Below are positions 26,836-34,432 of a stretch of 64,000 bases of DNA, piece after piece; the first letter of the stretch is position 1; the number at the start of each line of letters is the position of its first letter. The stretch is taken from positions 62,001 to 126,000 of the forward strand of contig DATMES010000027.1 in assembly GCA_035556555.1 (NCBI GenBank), written 5' to 3'. A program made the position numbers and the translations under genes. The notes beneath the pieces were generated by a model, which was not told where the DNA came from, ran no database searches, and saw only the letters and a list, made by a program, of their open reading frames with translations. This DNA comes from Frankiaceae bacterium. GTDB taxonomy: Bacteria > Actinomycetota > Actinomycetes > BP-191.

Positions 26836-26859
26836 CTACGTAAGGAGCAGGTTCGTCAT
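26836..26859 (-). CDS. Leucine leader peptide MTNLLLT
   Basis: An 8-codon frame with ATG at 26857-26859: Met-Thr-Asn, then three successive leucine codons (CTG, CTC, CTT), Thr, TAG. It lies between the end of the cyclic-nucleotide-binding gene and the leuA terminator hairpin. When charged tRNA-Leu is scarce a ribosome should stall on these codons and change the downstream fold so that the terminator does not form. Three leucines in seven residues at this exact place are very unlikely by chance. The ribosome site is weak. Confidence 0.82.
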   Translation of the reverse strand: MTNLLLT

Positions 26860-26868
26860 CGCGGCCGA

Positions 26869-27363
26869 CTATGCCACAGCGTCTCGGGCCGCGTACGCCC
26901 AATGCGTGTACGCGGGCGAGTCGCTCGCCTCGCGCAACCTGCGGGCCAGCGTCGCGAGCAGCCGCTTGGCGACCGACGGGTGGCGGTCGAGCAGGTCGCC
27001 GAACGACCTCGGCTCCAGCACCAGCAGCTCCATGTCGGTCAGTGCCGTGACGGTCGCGGTGCGCGGCGCGGTGTCGAGCAGCGCCATCTCGCCGACGCAC
27101 TCGCCGGCGCCGATCGTCGCGATGCGCTTGCCGCGTACGGTCGCCTCGGCCTCGCCCGACACGACGACGAAGCACTCGCGCCCCGGCGTCCCCTCGGTGG
27201 TCAGCGCGTCGCCTTGCTTGACCGACAGCTCGTCGACGAGGCCGGCGATGTCGTTGAGCTCCTTCCGCGTGCAGAGCCCGAAGAGTGCGACGTCGCGCAG
27301 GATCTCGACCTTGCGGCTCTTGCTGCGCACGACGCGCCTCCCCTTGTCCGGATGTGTCCGCAT
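26869..27363 (-). CDS. Stand-alone cyclic nucleotide-binding domain protein
   Basis: A 164-residue protein consisting of a CRP-type cyclic nucleotide-binding fold (about 20-145), with the phosphate-binding cassette region around [19 protein letters not shown] (near 93-111), where Gly-Glu and Arg-Thr in the ligand-binding positions are retained. There is no DNA-binding domain after it, so it is not a complete CRP regulator; it may sense cAMP or cGMP and act on a partner protein. The ATG at 27363 gives a basic start; a GTG 11 codons in is an alternative. It is divergent from pdxS. Confidence 0.88.
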   Translation of the reverse strand: MRTHPDKGRRVVRSKSRKVEILRDVALFGLCTRKELNDIAGLVDELSVKQGDALTTEGTPGRECFVVVSGEAEATVRGKRIATIGAGECVGEMALLDTAPRTATVTALTDMELLVLEPRSFGDLLDRHPSVAKRLLATLARRLREASDSPAYTHWAYAARDAVA

Positions 27364-27441
27364 GGTGGCCGGTTACGGACGGGCGGCACAAGAGAAACGG
27401 GCCGTAACATGGGTCACACCCCGTCGAGAGGCAGAACAGCA

Positions 27442-28332
27442 GTGACCACCGAGGAGCGCGGCACCGCCCGCGTGAAGCGCGGCATGGCCGAGATGCTCAA
27501 GGGCGGCGTCATCATGGACGTCGTCACCCCCGAGCAGGCGAAGATCGCGGAGGACGCGGGGGCCGTCGCGGTCATGGCGCTCGAACGCGTTCCGGCCGAC
27601 ATCCGCCGCGACGGCGGCGTGGCGCGGATGAGCGACCCCGACATGATCGACGGCATCGTCGCCGCGGTCTCCATCCCGGTCATGGCGAAGGCGCGCATCG
27701 GCCACTTCGTCGAGGCGCAGGTCCTCCAGTCGCTCGGCGTGGACTACGTCGACGAGTCCGAGGTGCTCACGCCCGCCGACGAGGCGCACCACATCGACAA
27801 GTGGCAGTTCACGGTGCCGTTCGTGTGCGGCGCGACCAACCTCGGCGAGGCGCTGCGCAGGCTCACCGAGGGCGCGGCGATGATCCGCTCCAAGGGCGAG
27901 GCCGGCACGGGCAACGTCGTCGAGGCCACCCGCCACATGCGCGCCATCCGCGGTGACATCGCGCGGCTGTCCACCCTCGACGAGACCGAGCTGTACGCCG
28001 CTGCCAAGGAGCTGCGCGCGCCGTACGACCTCGTCGCCGAGGTGGCCAAGGCCGGCAAGCTGCCGGTCGTGCTGTTCACCGCGGGCGGCATCGCGACGCC
28101 CGCAGACGCCGCGATGATGATGCAGCTCGGCGCCGACGGTGTGTTCGTCGGGTCCGGGATCTTCAAGTCCGGCGACCCGGCCGCGCGGGCGCGCGCCATC
28201 GTCGAGGCGACGACGTTCTTCAACGACCCCGACGTCATCGCCAAGGTCTCGCGCGGCCTCGGCGAGCCGATGGTCGGCATCAACATCGAGACGCTGCCCG
28301 CCTCGGAGCGCTACGCCGGCCGCGGCTGGTAG
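27442..28332 (+). CDS. pdxS: Pyridoxal 5'-phosphate synthase subunit PdxS
   Basis: A 296-residue TIM-barrel subunit that makes pyridoxal phosphate from ribose 5-phosphate, glyceraldehyde 3-phosphate and ammonia supplied by PdxT. It begins [19 protein letters not shown]; the catalytic lysines fall in VMAKARIGH (near 77) and in the [11 protein letters not shown] loop (near 145). The GTG at 27442 has a GAGAGG ribosome site and fits the family N-terminus; an ATG at 27409 is possible but lacks one. PdxT follows after one intervening gene, an unusual arrangement since pdxS and pdxT are normally adjacent. Confidence 0.97.
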   Translation: MTTEERGTARVKRGMAEMLKGGVIMDVVTPEQAKIAEDAGAVAVMALERVPADIRRDGGVARMSDPDMIDGIVAAVSIPVMAKARIGHFVEAQVLQSLGVDYVDESEVLTPADEAHHIDKWQFTVPFVCGATNLGEALRRLTEGAAMIRSKGEAGTGNVVEATRHMRAIRGDIARLSTLDETELYAAAKELRAPYDLVAEVAKAGKLPVVLFTAGGIATPADAAMMMQLGADGVFVGSGIFKSGDPAARARAIVEATTFFNDPDVIAKVSRGLGEPMVGINIETLPASERYAGRGW

Positions 28333-28334
28333 GC

Positions 28335-29000
28335 GTGCGCATCGGGGGGGTCCGCGTCCAGACCGTGCTCATCGCGCTCGTGCTGCTCGTGGGCGGCGCG
28401 CGGGCGGCGACGTACGAGCCGCCGCGACCGCCCGGCGTACCCGGCACGCAGTTCTGGGCGGCGCTGCTCAACGCCCGCTCCGCGCGGGTCGAGATGTGGG
28501 TGAACGAGCCGGCCAGGAAGCCGTACTACGCGGAAGGCACGATCGAGTTCGCGGCGCGGCGGACGTCCCTGACCGTGAGCGATGCGAAGGGCCAGGGCGG
28601 CACCCGCCTGTACGACGAGGTCACCGACCGCACGCTGGTCTACCAGCGGGGGAAGCCCGGCCGCTGGTACCGGTTCGTGGAGGCCGCCGACAACCGGGCG
28701 CGGCCGCTGCACCTGCTGACGCTGCTGACCGAGGTGAGGTCGTTCGAGGTGGTCGGTGCGGCGACGCTGCACAACGGCGCCGACACCAGGATCTACGTCG
28801 CGACGGACAAGCGGCCCGCGGTGTCGTTCGAGGCGTACGTCGATGACGCGGGTCTCCCGCGCAGGCTGCTGCTCGCCACGGCGAACGGCCGCCTCGACGT
28901 CTACCTCTCCGACTTCCTGGCCCCGGCGCCGGTCGTGCCGCCGCTGCGTTCGGTCCCCGTCGCGGACCGCGAGGCGGCGCGGCAGCTCGTCGTCACGTGA
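28335..29000 (+). CDS. Exported LolA/LppX-like protein
   Basis: A 221-residue protein with a signal peptide ([12 protein letters not shown], cleavage near residue 25) and no lipobox. The mature part has the alternating beta-strand pattern of LppX/LprG- and LolA-like lipid-binding folds ([23 protein letters not shown], later [20 protein letters not shown]), but that is a judgement from pattern, not a firm family match. It is placed between pdxS (2 bp upstream) and pdxT (GTGA overlap), so it is cotranscribed with pyridoxal phosphate synthesis for no evident reason. Confidence 0.8.
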   Translation: MRIGGVRVQTVLIALVLLVGGARAATYEPPRPPGVPGTQFWAALLNARSARVEMWVNEPARKPYYAEGTIEFAARRTSLTVSDAKGQGGTRLYDEVTDRTLVYQRGKPGRWYRFVEAADNRARPLHLLTLLTEVRSFEVVGAATLHNGADTRIYVATDKRPAVSFEAYVDDAGLPRRLLLATANGRLDVYLSDFLAPAPVVPPLRSVPVADREAARQLVVT

Positions 29001-29581
29001 CGCGCGTCGGGGTGCTGGCGCTCCAGGGGGACGTCCGCGAGCACGAGGCGGCGCTGCGCGACGTAGGAGCCTCGCCGGTCCCGGTCAAGACCGTGGTCGA
29101 GCTCGCGGCGGTGGACGCGATCGTCGTGCCCGGCGGCGAGTCGACGACCATCGGCAAGCTGCTGACGATCTTCGGGCTGCTCGACCCGTTGCGGGAGGCC
29201 ATCCGCGGCGGCATGCCGGCGTACGGCTCCTGCGCCGGGATGATCCTGCTCGCCGACGAGGTGCTCGACGGCGTACCCGGGCAGCCGACGATCGGCGGGC
29301 TCGACGTGACCGTGCGGCGCAACGCGTTCGGGCGGCAGGTGCACTCGTTCGAGACCGACCTCGACGTGGTCGGTGTCGACGGCGGGCCGCTGCACGCGGT
29401 GTTCATCCGCGCGCCGTGGGTCGAGCGCGCGGGTGAGGGCGTCGAGGTGCTGGCCTCGGCGGCGGGGCACCCCGTGGCCGTCCGTCAGGGGCATCTCCTG
29501 GCGACGTCGTTCCACCCGGAGCTGACGGGCGACCGCAGGGTGCACGAGCTGTTCGTGCGGATGGTCGCTACGGGCAGGTGA
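28997..29581 (+). CDS. pdxT: Pyridoxal 5'-phosphate synthase glutaminase PdxT
   Basis: A 194-residue class I glutaminase that releases ammonia for PdxS. The nucleophile is in [10 protein letters not shown] (Cys near 79); the His/Glu pair is in FHPELTGD (near 172-174); [11 protein letters not shown] near 47 is the family's substrate loop. The GTG overlaps the stop of the exported-protein gene. Its last 14 bp overlap, tail to tail, the end of a minus-strand gene. Confidence 0.97.
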   Translation: MTRVGVLALQGDVREHEAALRDVGASPVPVKTVVELAAVDAIVVPGGESTTIGKLLTIFGLLDPLREAIRGGMPAYGSCAGMILLADEVLDGVPGQPTIGGLDVTVRRNAFGRQVHSFETDLDVVGVDGGPLHAVFIRAPWVERAGEGVEVLASAAGHPVAVRQGHLLATSFHPELTGDRRVHELFVRMVATGR

Positions 29582-30155
29582 CGACGACCGCGATGCACTG
29601 CTTCGGCACGTCCGTCGTCACCGGGACGCCGAGCAGCTGGACCGACACGAACGGCGTGGCGTCCTGGCCGGTCGTGACCTTGACGCCGGGGACGTACGCG
29701 ACGCAGCCCGAGCCGAGCGAGACGAGGCAGATCGAGCTCGGCGGCGTGGCGACGGCGACGTCGCCGACGGTGAGGTTCGCGGAGTTGGCGAAGGCGCACT
29801 CGGGGCCTACGCCCGTCACGAAGTCGGGGTAGCACCCGATGCCGACGTACGCACCGGGGTACGCCGTGCCCGTGTTGGTCCACACGTCGACGGCGACGGC
29901 GCCGCTCGTGACGCTCGCGGGCTGGCCGGGCGACGACGTGCTGTAGCAGACCAGGACGTTCTGGTGGGTGGTGTTCGGGGCGTAGCTGATCTCGACCGCG
30001 ACCGTGACGGGCGAGGTGAGGACGACGACCTCGCGGTAGCCGACCCCGTCGCTGCAGGCGCCGGACGAGCCGGTGCCTGCCGTGGCAGGGGTCGCCGTGA
30101 GGCCGGCGAGCAGGCTTGCCGCGGCGAGCGCGGCGAACGCGTTGCGGACACGCAT
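29568..30155 (-). CDS. Exported protein with multiple cysteines
   Basis: A 195-residue protein with a clear signal peptide (ends TATPATAG near 27) and an excellent AAGGAG ribosome site. The mature part, about 168 residues, contains eight cysteines (for example [44 protein letters not shown] and the final VTCP), an even number consistent with four disulfides. I do not recognise it. It is convergent with pdxT, overlapping it by 14 bp, and divergent from yebC. Confidence 0.85.
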   Translation of the reverse strand: MRVRNAFAALAAASLLAGLTATPATAGTGSSGACSDGVGYREVVVLTSPVTVAVEISYAPNTTHQNVLVCYSTSSPGQPASVTSGAVAVDVWTNTGTAYPGAYVGIGCYPDFVTGVGPECAFANSANLTVGDVAVATPPSSICLVSLGSGCVAYVPGVKVTTGQDATPFVSVQLLGVPVTTDVPKQCIAVVVTCP

Positions 30156-30270
30156 GAAGGGGCTCCTTCGGATGTTGGGAGGCAGGGCTGCCAGGTGACA
30201 GAGCCGTGACGGCCGGTGAAGGTTCGGCCCGGTACGCTGGCAGCCAGCGGTTTTGTCGAGGGAGGCACCT

Positions 30271-31020
30271 TTGAGCGGCCACTCCAAGTGGGCGACCACC
30301 AAGCACCAGAAGGCGGCCAAGGACGCCAAGCGGGGCAAGGCGTTCGCCAAGCTCATCAAGACGATCGAGGTCGCGGCGCGCACCGGCGGCGGCGACCCGG
30401 CGGGCAACCCCACGCTCGCCGACGCGATCGTCAAGGCGCGCAAGGAGTCGGTGCCCCTCGACAACATCGAGCGCGCCGTCAAGCGCGGCTCCGGCGAGCT
30501 GGCCGACGGGGTGTCGTACGAGTCGATCATGTACGAGGGGTACGCCCCCGGCGGCGTCGCCGTCCTCGTCGAGTGCCTCACCGACAACCGCAACCGCGCG
30601 GCGTCCGAGGTCCGTACGGTCTTCTCCCGCAACGGCGGCAACCTCGCCGACCCGGGCTCGGTGGCGTACCTGTTCTCGCGCAAGGGCGTGGCGCTCGTAC
30701 CCAAGAAGGACGGCCTCACCGAGGACGACGTGCTCGGTGCCGTGCTCGAGGCCGGCGCCGAGGAGGTCAACGATCTCGGGGACGCGTTCGAGGTCGTCTG
30801 CGAGGCGAGCGACGTGCACGCGGTCCGTCTGGCGCTGGAGGCCGCGGGGATCGAGCCGGACTCGGCGGAGATGACGTTCCTGCCGTCGATGTCGGTGGAG
30901 CTCGACGACGACACGGCGAAGAAGGTCCTCAAGCTCGTGGACCTCCTCGACGACCTCGACGACGTCCAGAACGTCTGGGCCAACTTCGACGTCTCCGACG
31001 AGGTCCTCGAATCCGTCTGA
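30271..31020 (+). CDS. yebC: YebC/PmpR-family regulatory protein
   Basis: A 249-residue protein of the YebC/TACO1 family, long annotated as transcription regulators and now linked to easing ribosome stalling at proline-rich stretches. It begins [22 protein letters not shown], the invariant N-terminus, and has [10 protein letters not shown] and [10 protein letters not shown] in the first domain. The start is TTG at 30271, preceded by GAGGGAGGC at 30258-30266; no ATG or GTG fits. In most actinobacteria it lies just before ruvCAB, as here, with one lipoprotein gene between. Confidence 0.96.
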   Translation: MSGHSKWATTKHQKAAKDAKRGKAFAKLIKTIEVAARTGGGDPAGNPTLADAIVKARKESVPLDNIERAVKRGSGELADGVSYESIMYEGYAPGGVAVLVECLTDNRNRAASEVRTVFSRNGGNLADPGSVAYLFSRKGVALVPKKDGLTEDDVLGAVLEAGAEEVNDLGDAFEVVCEASDVHAVRLALEAAGIEPDSAEMTFLPSMSVELDDDTAKKVLKLVDLLDDLDDVQNVWANFDVSDEVLESV

Positions 31021-31379
31021 CGTCGGCCGCCCTGGTGCTCGCGCTCGTCGCCTGCGACCGCGGCGGCCCGACGCGCTACACCTCGCCGGAGGCGCTGCGC
31101 GCCGCTCTCGAACGTGGCGGTGCGGGCTGCGAGACCGACCAGGCCAGGCCCGGCCTGGTCGAACGCGGCGGGGTCGTCCTCTGCACGAGCACAGGCCCCG
31201 GCAGCGACGGCACGAGCTACGCGCTCGTCGTCTGGCAGGGCGAGCGGCCGGACGTCGGCGCGTTCGACGACGGCACGCGGGTCGAGGGCACGAACTGGAT
31301 CGTCGTGCTCTCGGCCGGCAACCGGGCCCAGGGCGACCGGGTGCGCGCGGCGGTGGGCGGGACGTACCGCGACCGCTGA
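31017..31379 (+). CDS. Small lipoprotein, probable CTG start
   Basis: A protein of about 120 residues with a lipobox LALVAC soon after the start and a roughly 105-residue mature part ([17 protein letters not shown], then TSYALVVWQ and [10 protein letters not shown]). Three cysteines in all. Unknown family. No ATG, GTG or TTG in frame would give a normal signal peptide; the CTG at 31017 overlaps the yebC stop as CTGA and gives a short hydrophobic leader. That leader lacks the usual positive charge, so the exact start is uncertain. The frame keeps coding-like codon use to the stop just before ruvC's promoter. Confidence 0.7.
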   Translation: MTSAALVLALVACDRGGPTRYTSPEALRAALERGGAGCETDQARPGLVERGGVVLCTSTGPGSDGTSYALVVWQGERPDVGAFDDGTRVEGTNWIVVLSAGNRAQGDRVRAAVGGTYRDR

Positions 31380-31415
31380 CGTGCGCGCCTCCGCGCCGAA
31401 CGCCGCGACATGCCC

Positions 31416-31421
31416 TAGGGT
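31416..31421 (+). promoter_or_regulatory. -10 hexamer of ruvCAB
   Basis: TAGGGT, 28 bases before the ruvC ATG, abutting the LexA box so that bound repressor would cover it. Confidence 0.5.
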
Positions 31422-31436
31422 CGAACACACGTTCGT
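31421..31436. promoter_or_regulatory. LexA SOS box upstream of ruvC
   Basis: TCGAACACACGTTCGT matches the actinobacterial and Bacillus LexA consensus TCGAAC-N4-GTTCGA at 15 of 16 positions counting the free spacer. It overlaps the -10 region of ruvCAB, so the Holliday-junction genes should be induced by DNA damage. Confidence 0.85.
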
Positions 31437-31449
31437 TCCGGAGGTGGCG

Positions 31450-31965
31450 ATGCGCGTGCTCGGGGTGGACCCCGGCCTGACCCGCTGCGGTCTCGGCGTC
31501 GTCGACTCCGGCGCCGGTGGCCGGCTCGCGCTGGTCGCGGTCGGCGTGGCGCGTACGCCGCACACCGACGACGTCGCCGTACGCCTGCACGCCCTCGCCG
31601 CCACGATCGACGACTGGATCGCGCTGCACCGCCCCGACGTCGTCGCCGTCGAACGCGTCTTCAGCCAGCACAACGTCCGCACGGTCATGGGCACCGCGCA
31701 GGCCGGCGCCGTCGCGATCCTGGGCGCCGCCCGCGCCGGCATCCCGGTCGTCCTGCACACGCCGTCCGAGGTCAAGGCCGCGGTCACCGGCAACGGCCGC
31801 GCCGACAAGGCCCAGGTCGCCACGATGGTCACCCGCCTCCTGCGCCTCACCGCGGCGCCCAAGCCCGCGGACGCCGCCGACGCGCTCGCGCTGGCGATCT
31901 GCCAGCAGTGGCGCGGCCCCGCGACGGCCCGACTGGCCGCGGCGACGGCGAAGGTGGCCCGGTGA
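31450..31965 (+). CDS. ruvC: Holliday junction resolvase RuvC
   Basis: A 171-residue nuclease that cuts Holliday junctions. The metal-binding acidic residues are in [14 protein letters not shown] (Asp7), VVAVERVF (Glu near 67) and the closing [12 protein letters not shown] (two Asp near 144-147). ATG with GGAGGTG at ideal distance. First gene of ruvCAB, joined to ruvA by GTGA, behind a LexA box. Confidence 0.98.
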   Translation: MRVLGVDPGLTRCGLGVVDSGAGGRLALVAVGVARTPHTDDVAVRLHALAATIDDWIALHRPDVVAVERVFSQHNVRTVMGTAQAGAVAILGAARAGIPVVLHTPSEVKAAVTGNGRADKAQVATMVTRLLRLTAAPKPADAADALALAICQQWRGPATARLAAATAKVAR

Positions 31966-32552
31966 TCGCGTTCGTCAGCGGCCGCGTCGCCGCCGTGGCC
32001 CCCGACTCCGCGGTCGTCGAGGTCGGCGGCGTCGGGATGCTCGTCCAGTGCGCGCCCGGCACGATCGCGCGGCTACGTGTCGGCGAGACCGCGACGCTGC
32101 ACACGGCGCTCGTCGTGCGGGAGGACAGCCTGACGCTGTACGGCTTCGCGTCGGCCGACGAGCGGAGCACGTTCGAGCTGCTGCAGACAGCGAGCGGCGT
32201 CGGCCCGCGCCTCGCGCAGTCGATCCTCGCGGTCCACTCGCCGGACGCTGTACGCCGCGCCGTCGCCACCGAGGACCTCGGCGCGCTGACGCTCGTCCCC
32301 GGCATCGGCCGCAAGGGCGCGCAGCGCATCGTCCTGGAGCTGCGCGACCGGCTGGGGGAGCCCGAGGCGACGGGCGAGGCCGCGCTCGGCACACGCGGCG
32401 AGTCCTCCGTCAGGGCCCAGGTCCGCGACGCCCTCGTCAGCCTCGGCTACGCCGCCCGCGAGGCCGACGAGGCCGCCCGCGCGCTGCCCGACGACCAGCA
32501 GGACACGGGCCTCGCGCTCAAGGCCGCGCTGCGTTCCCTGGGCCGCCGGTGA
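31962..32552 (+). CDS. ruvA: Holliday junction DNA helicase subunit RuvA
   Basis: A 196-residue protein that holds the junction and loads RuvB. It has an OB-fold first domain ([11 protein letters not shown]), helix-hairpin-helix motifs ([11 protein letters not shown] near 78-88 and [12 protein letters not shown] near 108-119) and a C-terminal RuvB-binding helix domain. GTGA overlaps tie it to both ruvC and ruvB. Confidence 0.98.
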   Translation: MIAFVSGRVAAVAPDSAVVEVGGVGMLVQCAPGTIARLRVGETATLHTALVVREDSLTLYGFASADERSTFELLQTASGVGPRLAQSILAVHSPDAVRRAVATEDLGALTLVPGIGRKGAQRIVLELRDRLGEPEATGEAALGTRGESSVRAQVRDALVSLGYAAREADEAARALPDDQQDTGLALKAALRSLGRR

Positions 32553-33577
32553 ACGACGAGACGGTCGACCTCACCCCGGTCTCCCTCCCCGACGAGCGGG
32601 AGGTCGAGGCGGGCCTGCGCCCGCGAACGCTCGACGAGTTCGTCGGCCAGGAACGCGTTCGCGAGCAGCTCTCCGTCGTCCTCGAGAGCGCCCGCCTGCG
32701 CGGTACGAGCCCCGACCACCTGCTGTTCTCCGGCCCGCCCGGCCTGGGCAAGACCAGCCTCGCGATGATCGTCGCCGCCGAGATGAACGTCCCCATCCGC
32801 GTCACCAGCGGCCCCGCCATCGAGCGCGCCGGCGACCTGGCGGCGGTGCTGACGGCCGTCGCGGCAGGCGAGGTGCTGTTCATCGACGAGGTCCACCGCA
32901 TGTCGCGGCCCGCCGAGGAGCTGCTCTACAGCGCCATGGAGGACTTCCGCATCGACGTGGTGGTCGGCAAGGGGCCCGGCGCGACCGCGATCCAGGTGCC
33001 GCTGGAGCCGTTCACCCTGATCGGCGCGACGACGCGGTCCGGCCTGCTGACGGGGCCGTTGCGGGACCGCTTCGGGTTCGTGGGGCGGATGGAGTTCTAC
33101 GAGCCCGAGGAGCTCGAACGCGTCCTCGCCCGCTCCGCAGCCTTGCTCAACGTGCGCGTCGAGCCCGAGGGCGCCGCCGAGATCGCCCGCCGCTCCCGCG
33201 GGACGCCCCGCATCGCCAACCGCCTGCTCAGACGCGTACGCGACTTCGCCGAGGTCCGCGGCAACGGCCTCGTCACCGAGGACGTCGCCCGCGCGGCCCT
33301 GCAGCTCTACGACGTCGACCTGCTCGGCCTCGACCGGCTCGACCGGGCGGTGCTGGACGCCGTCGTACGGCGCTTCGGCGGGGGGCCCGTGGGGCTCAGC
33401 ACCGTCGCGGTGGCCGTGGGGGAGGAGCCGGAGACGGTGGAGACGGTCGCGGAGCCGTTCCTCGTGCGGGCCGGGCTGCTGGCCCGTACGCCGCGCGGGC
33501 GCGTGGCGACGCGGGCGGCGTTCGCGCACCTGGGGCTGGTGGCGCCCCCTACGGCGGGCACGCTGTTCGAGGACTGA
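32549..33577 (+). CDS. ruvB: Holliday junction branch-migration ATPase RuvB
   Basis: A 342-residue AAA+ motor. Walker [10 protein letters not shown] (near 62), Walker B FIDEVHR (near 112), sensor 1 IGATTRSG, the arginine finger region GPLRDRFG, and a C-terminal winged helix. Starts on a GTG overlapping the ruvA stop. A family A palindrome follows the stop by 15 bp. Confidence 0.98.
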   Translation: MNDETVDLTPVSLPDEREVEAGLRPRTLDEFVGQERVREQLSVVLESARLRGTSPDHLLFSGPPGLGKTSLAMIVAAEMNVPIRVTSGPAIERAGDLAAVLTAVAAGEVLFIDEVHRMSRPAEELLYSAMEDFRIDVVVGKGPGATAIQVPLEPFTLIGATTRSGLLTGPLRDRFGFVGRMEFYEPEELERVLARSAALLNVRVEPEGAAEIARRSRGTPRIANRLLRRVRDFAEVRGNGLVTEDVARAALQLYDVDLLGLDRLDRAVLDAVVRRFGGGPVGLSTVAVAVGEEPETVETVAEPFLVRAGLLARTPRGRVATRAAFAHLGLVAPPTAGTLFED

Positions 33578-33592
33578 CGCGCGCGCAGAAGT

Positions 33593-33648
33593 CGTGATCT
33601 TGGCAACGTTCGTGCGACCCGGGCAGCACGAACGTCGCCAAGATCACG
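33593..33648. repeat. 56-bp palindrome, family A copy 4
   Basis: Arms of 23 bp with a single mismatch around a 10-base loop (GACCCGGGCA). It lies between ruvB and a convergent small gene. Confidence 0.92.
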
Positions 33649-33678
33649 AGAAGCGGGCGCCCGCCTGCGGCGGCGCCG

Positions 33679-33819
33679 CTACTCGGAGAGCGCGGCGGCG
33701 ATGGCGGCGAGCACCTTCGCGGCGGCCGTGGTGTCGCTGGCGGCGGTGACGGGCAGGTCGACCGGGTCGCCGGGGCCACCGGAACGGCGCGCCCGCCGGA
33801 CGATCTGCATCTGCTTCAC
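33679..33819 (-). CDS. Small 46-residue protein
   Basis: A short frame with GTG at 33817-33819 and a strong GGAGG site five to six bases upstream. The product starts VKQMQIVRRARRSGGPG and ends in an alanine-rich helix, AAAKVLAAIAAALSE. Third positions are almost all G or C, as in neighbouring genes. The N-terminus is basic and the C-terminus helical. No family is recognised. It is convergent with ruvB across a palindrome. Confidence 0.55.
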   Translation of the reverse strand: MKQMQIVRRARRSGGPGDPVDLPVTAASDTTAAAKVLAAIAAALSE

Positions 33820-34003
33820 CGCGAGCCTCCGATCCTTGGTGCCGTGTCCGATACGGCTCCATCGGTGCGTATGACGAGAAGCAGAAGGACAAGTGACGCG
33901 AATCGGCGGGTGGTTCGGGAAACCCCCCGCTCTGACTAGTCACCGGGACGCCCGGGGCACTCCGCCGCACGGACGTTCGTTGATGGGCTGTCCGGGCGAT
34001 GGC

Positions 34004-34009
34004 TAGACT
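34004..34009 (+). promoter_or_regulatory. -10 hexamer of the sec operon
   Basis: TAGACT with a start predicted near 34016, giving a 60-base leader. The region 33820-34003 otherwise shows nothing I can identify. Confidence 0.45.
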
Positions 34010-34017
34010 CCCCGGCA

Positions 34018-34042
34018 CGGCCACGGCGGACTGTCGTGGCCG
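34018..34042 (+). promoter_or_regulatory. Hairpin at the 5' end of the yajC leader
   Basis: Perfect 8-bp stem CGGCCACG with CGTGGCCG around a nine-base loop, located within a few bases of the predicted transcription start. It could stabilise the mRNA or regulate the sec operon; no known riboswitch is recognised. Confidence 0.4.
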
Positions 34043-34076
34043 CATGCACGTCCGCACCCAGACCGGAAGGCCTTCG

Positions 34077-34421
34077 TTGAACGCGATCACCGTGCTGGCC
34101 CAGGAGAACCAGAGCAGCCCGCTCGGCAGCCTGGTGGTCCTGATCCCGCTGGTCCTGGCGTTCTACTTCGTGGCGATCCGCCCGGGGCGCCGCCGGATGC
34201 AGGCGATGCAGCAGGTCCAGTCCACCCTCGCGCCAGGGCGTGAGGTCGTGACGACGGCGGGCTTGTACGGCACCGTCTCCGAGGTCGACGACGCCGCGGG
34301 GACGGTCACGCTGGAGATCGCGCCGGGCGTACCCGTGAAGTTCGCCCGCGGCGCCGTGATGAAGGTCGTCGACGAGCCGGTGCCCGACGAGACGCCGGCC
34401 CTCGCGGCCGACGACGAATAG
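34077..34421 (+). CDS. yajC: Preprotein translocase subunit YajC
   Basis: A 114-residue protein with one membrane segment (about 15-33) and the family signature FYFVAIRPGRRRMQAMQQ, then LAPGREVVTTAGLYGTV. It associates with SecD-SecF and helps pull proteins across the membrane. The TTG at 34077 has GGAAGG six bases upstream and gives the expected N-terminus; upstream starts would add a non-conserved leader. secD follows after 11 bp. Confidence 0.95.
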   Translation: MNAITVLAQENQSSPLGSLVVLIPLVLAFYFVAIRPGRRRMQAMQQVQSTLAPGREVVTTAGLYGTVSEVDDAAGTVTLEIAPGVPVKFARGAVMKVVDEPVPDETPALAADDE

Positions 34422-34432
34422 CAGAGGGAACG

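Noticed and set aside
33871-33939. A 22-codon frame starting ATGACGAGAAGC
   Set aside because: Uses several AGA/AGG codons unlike neighbouring genes, lacks a convincing ribosome site and has no conserved feature.
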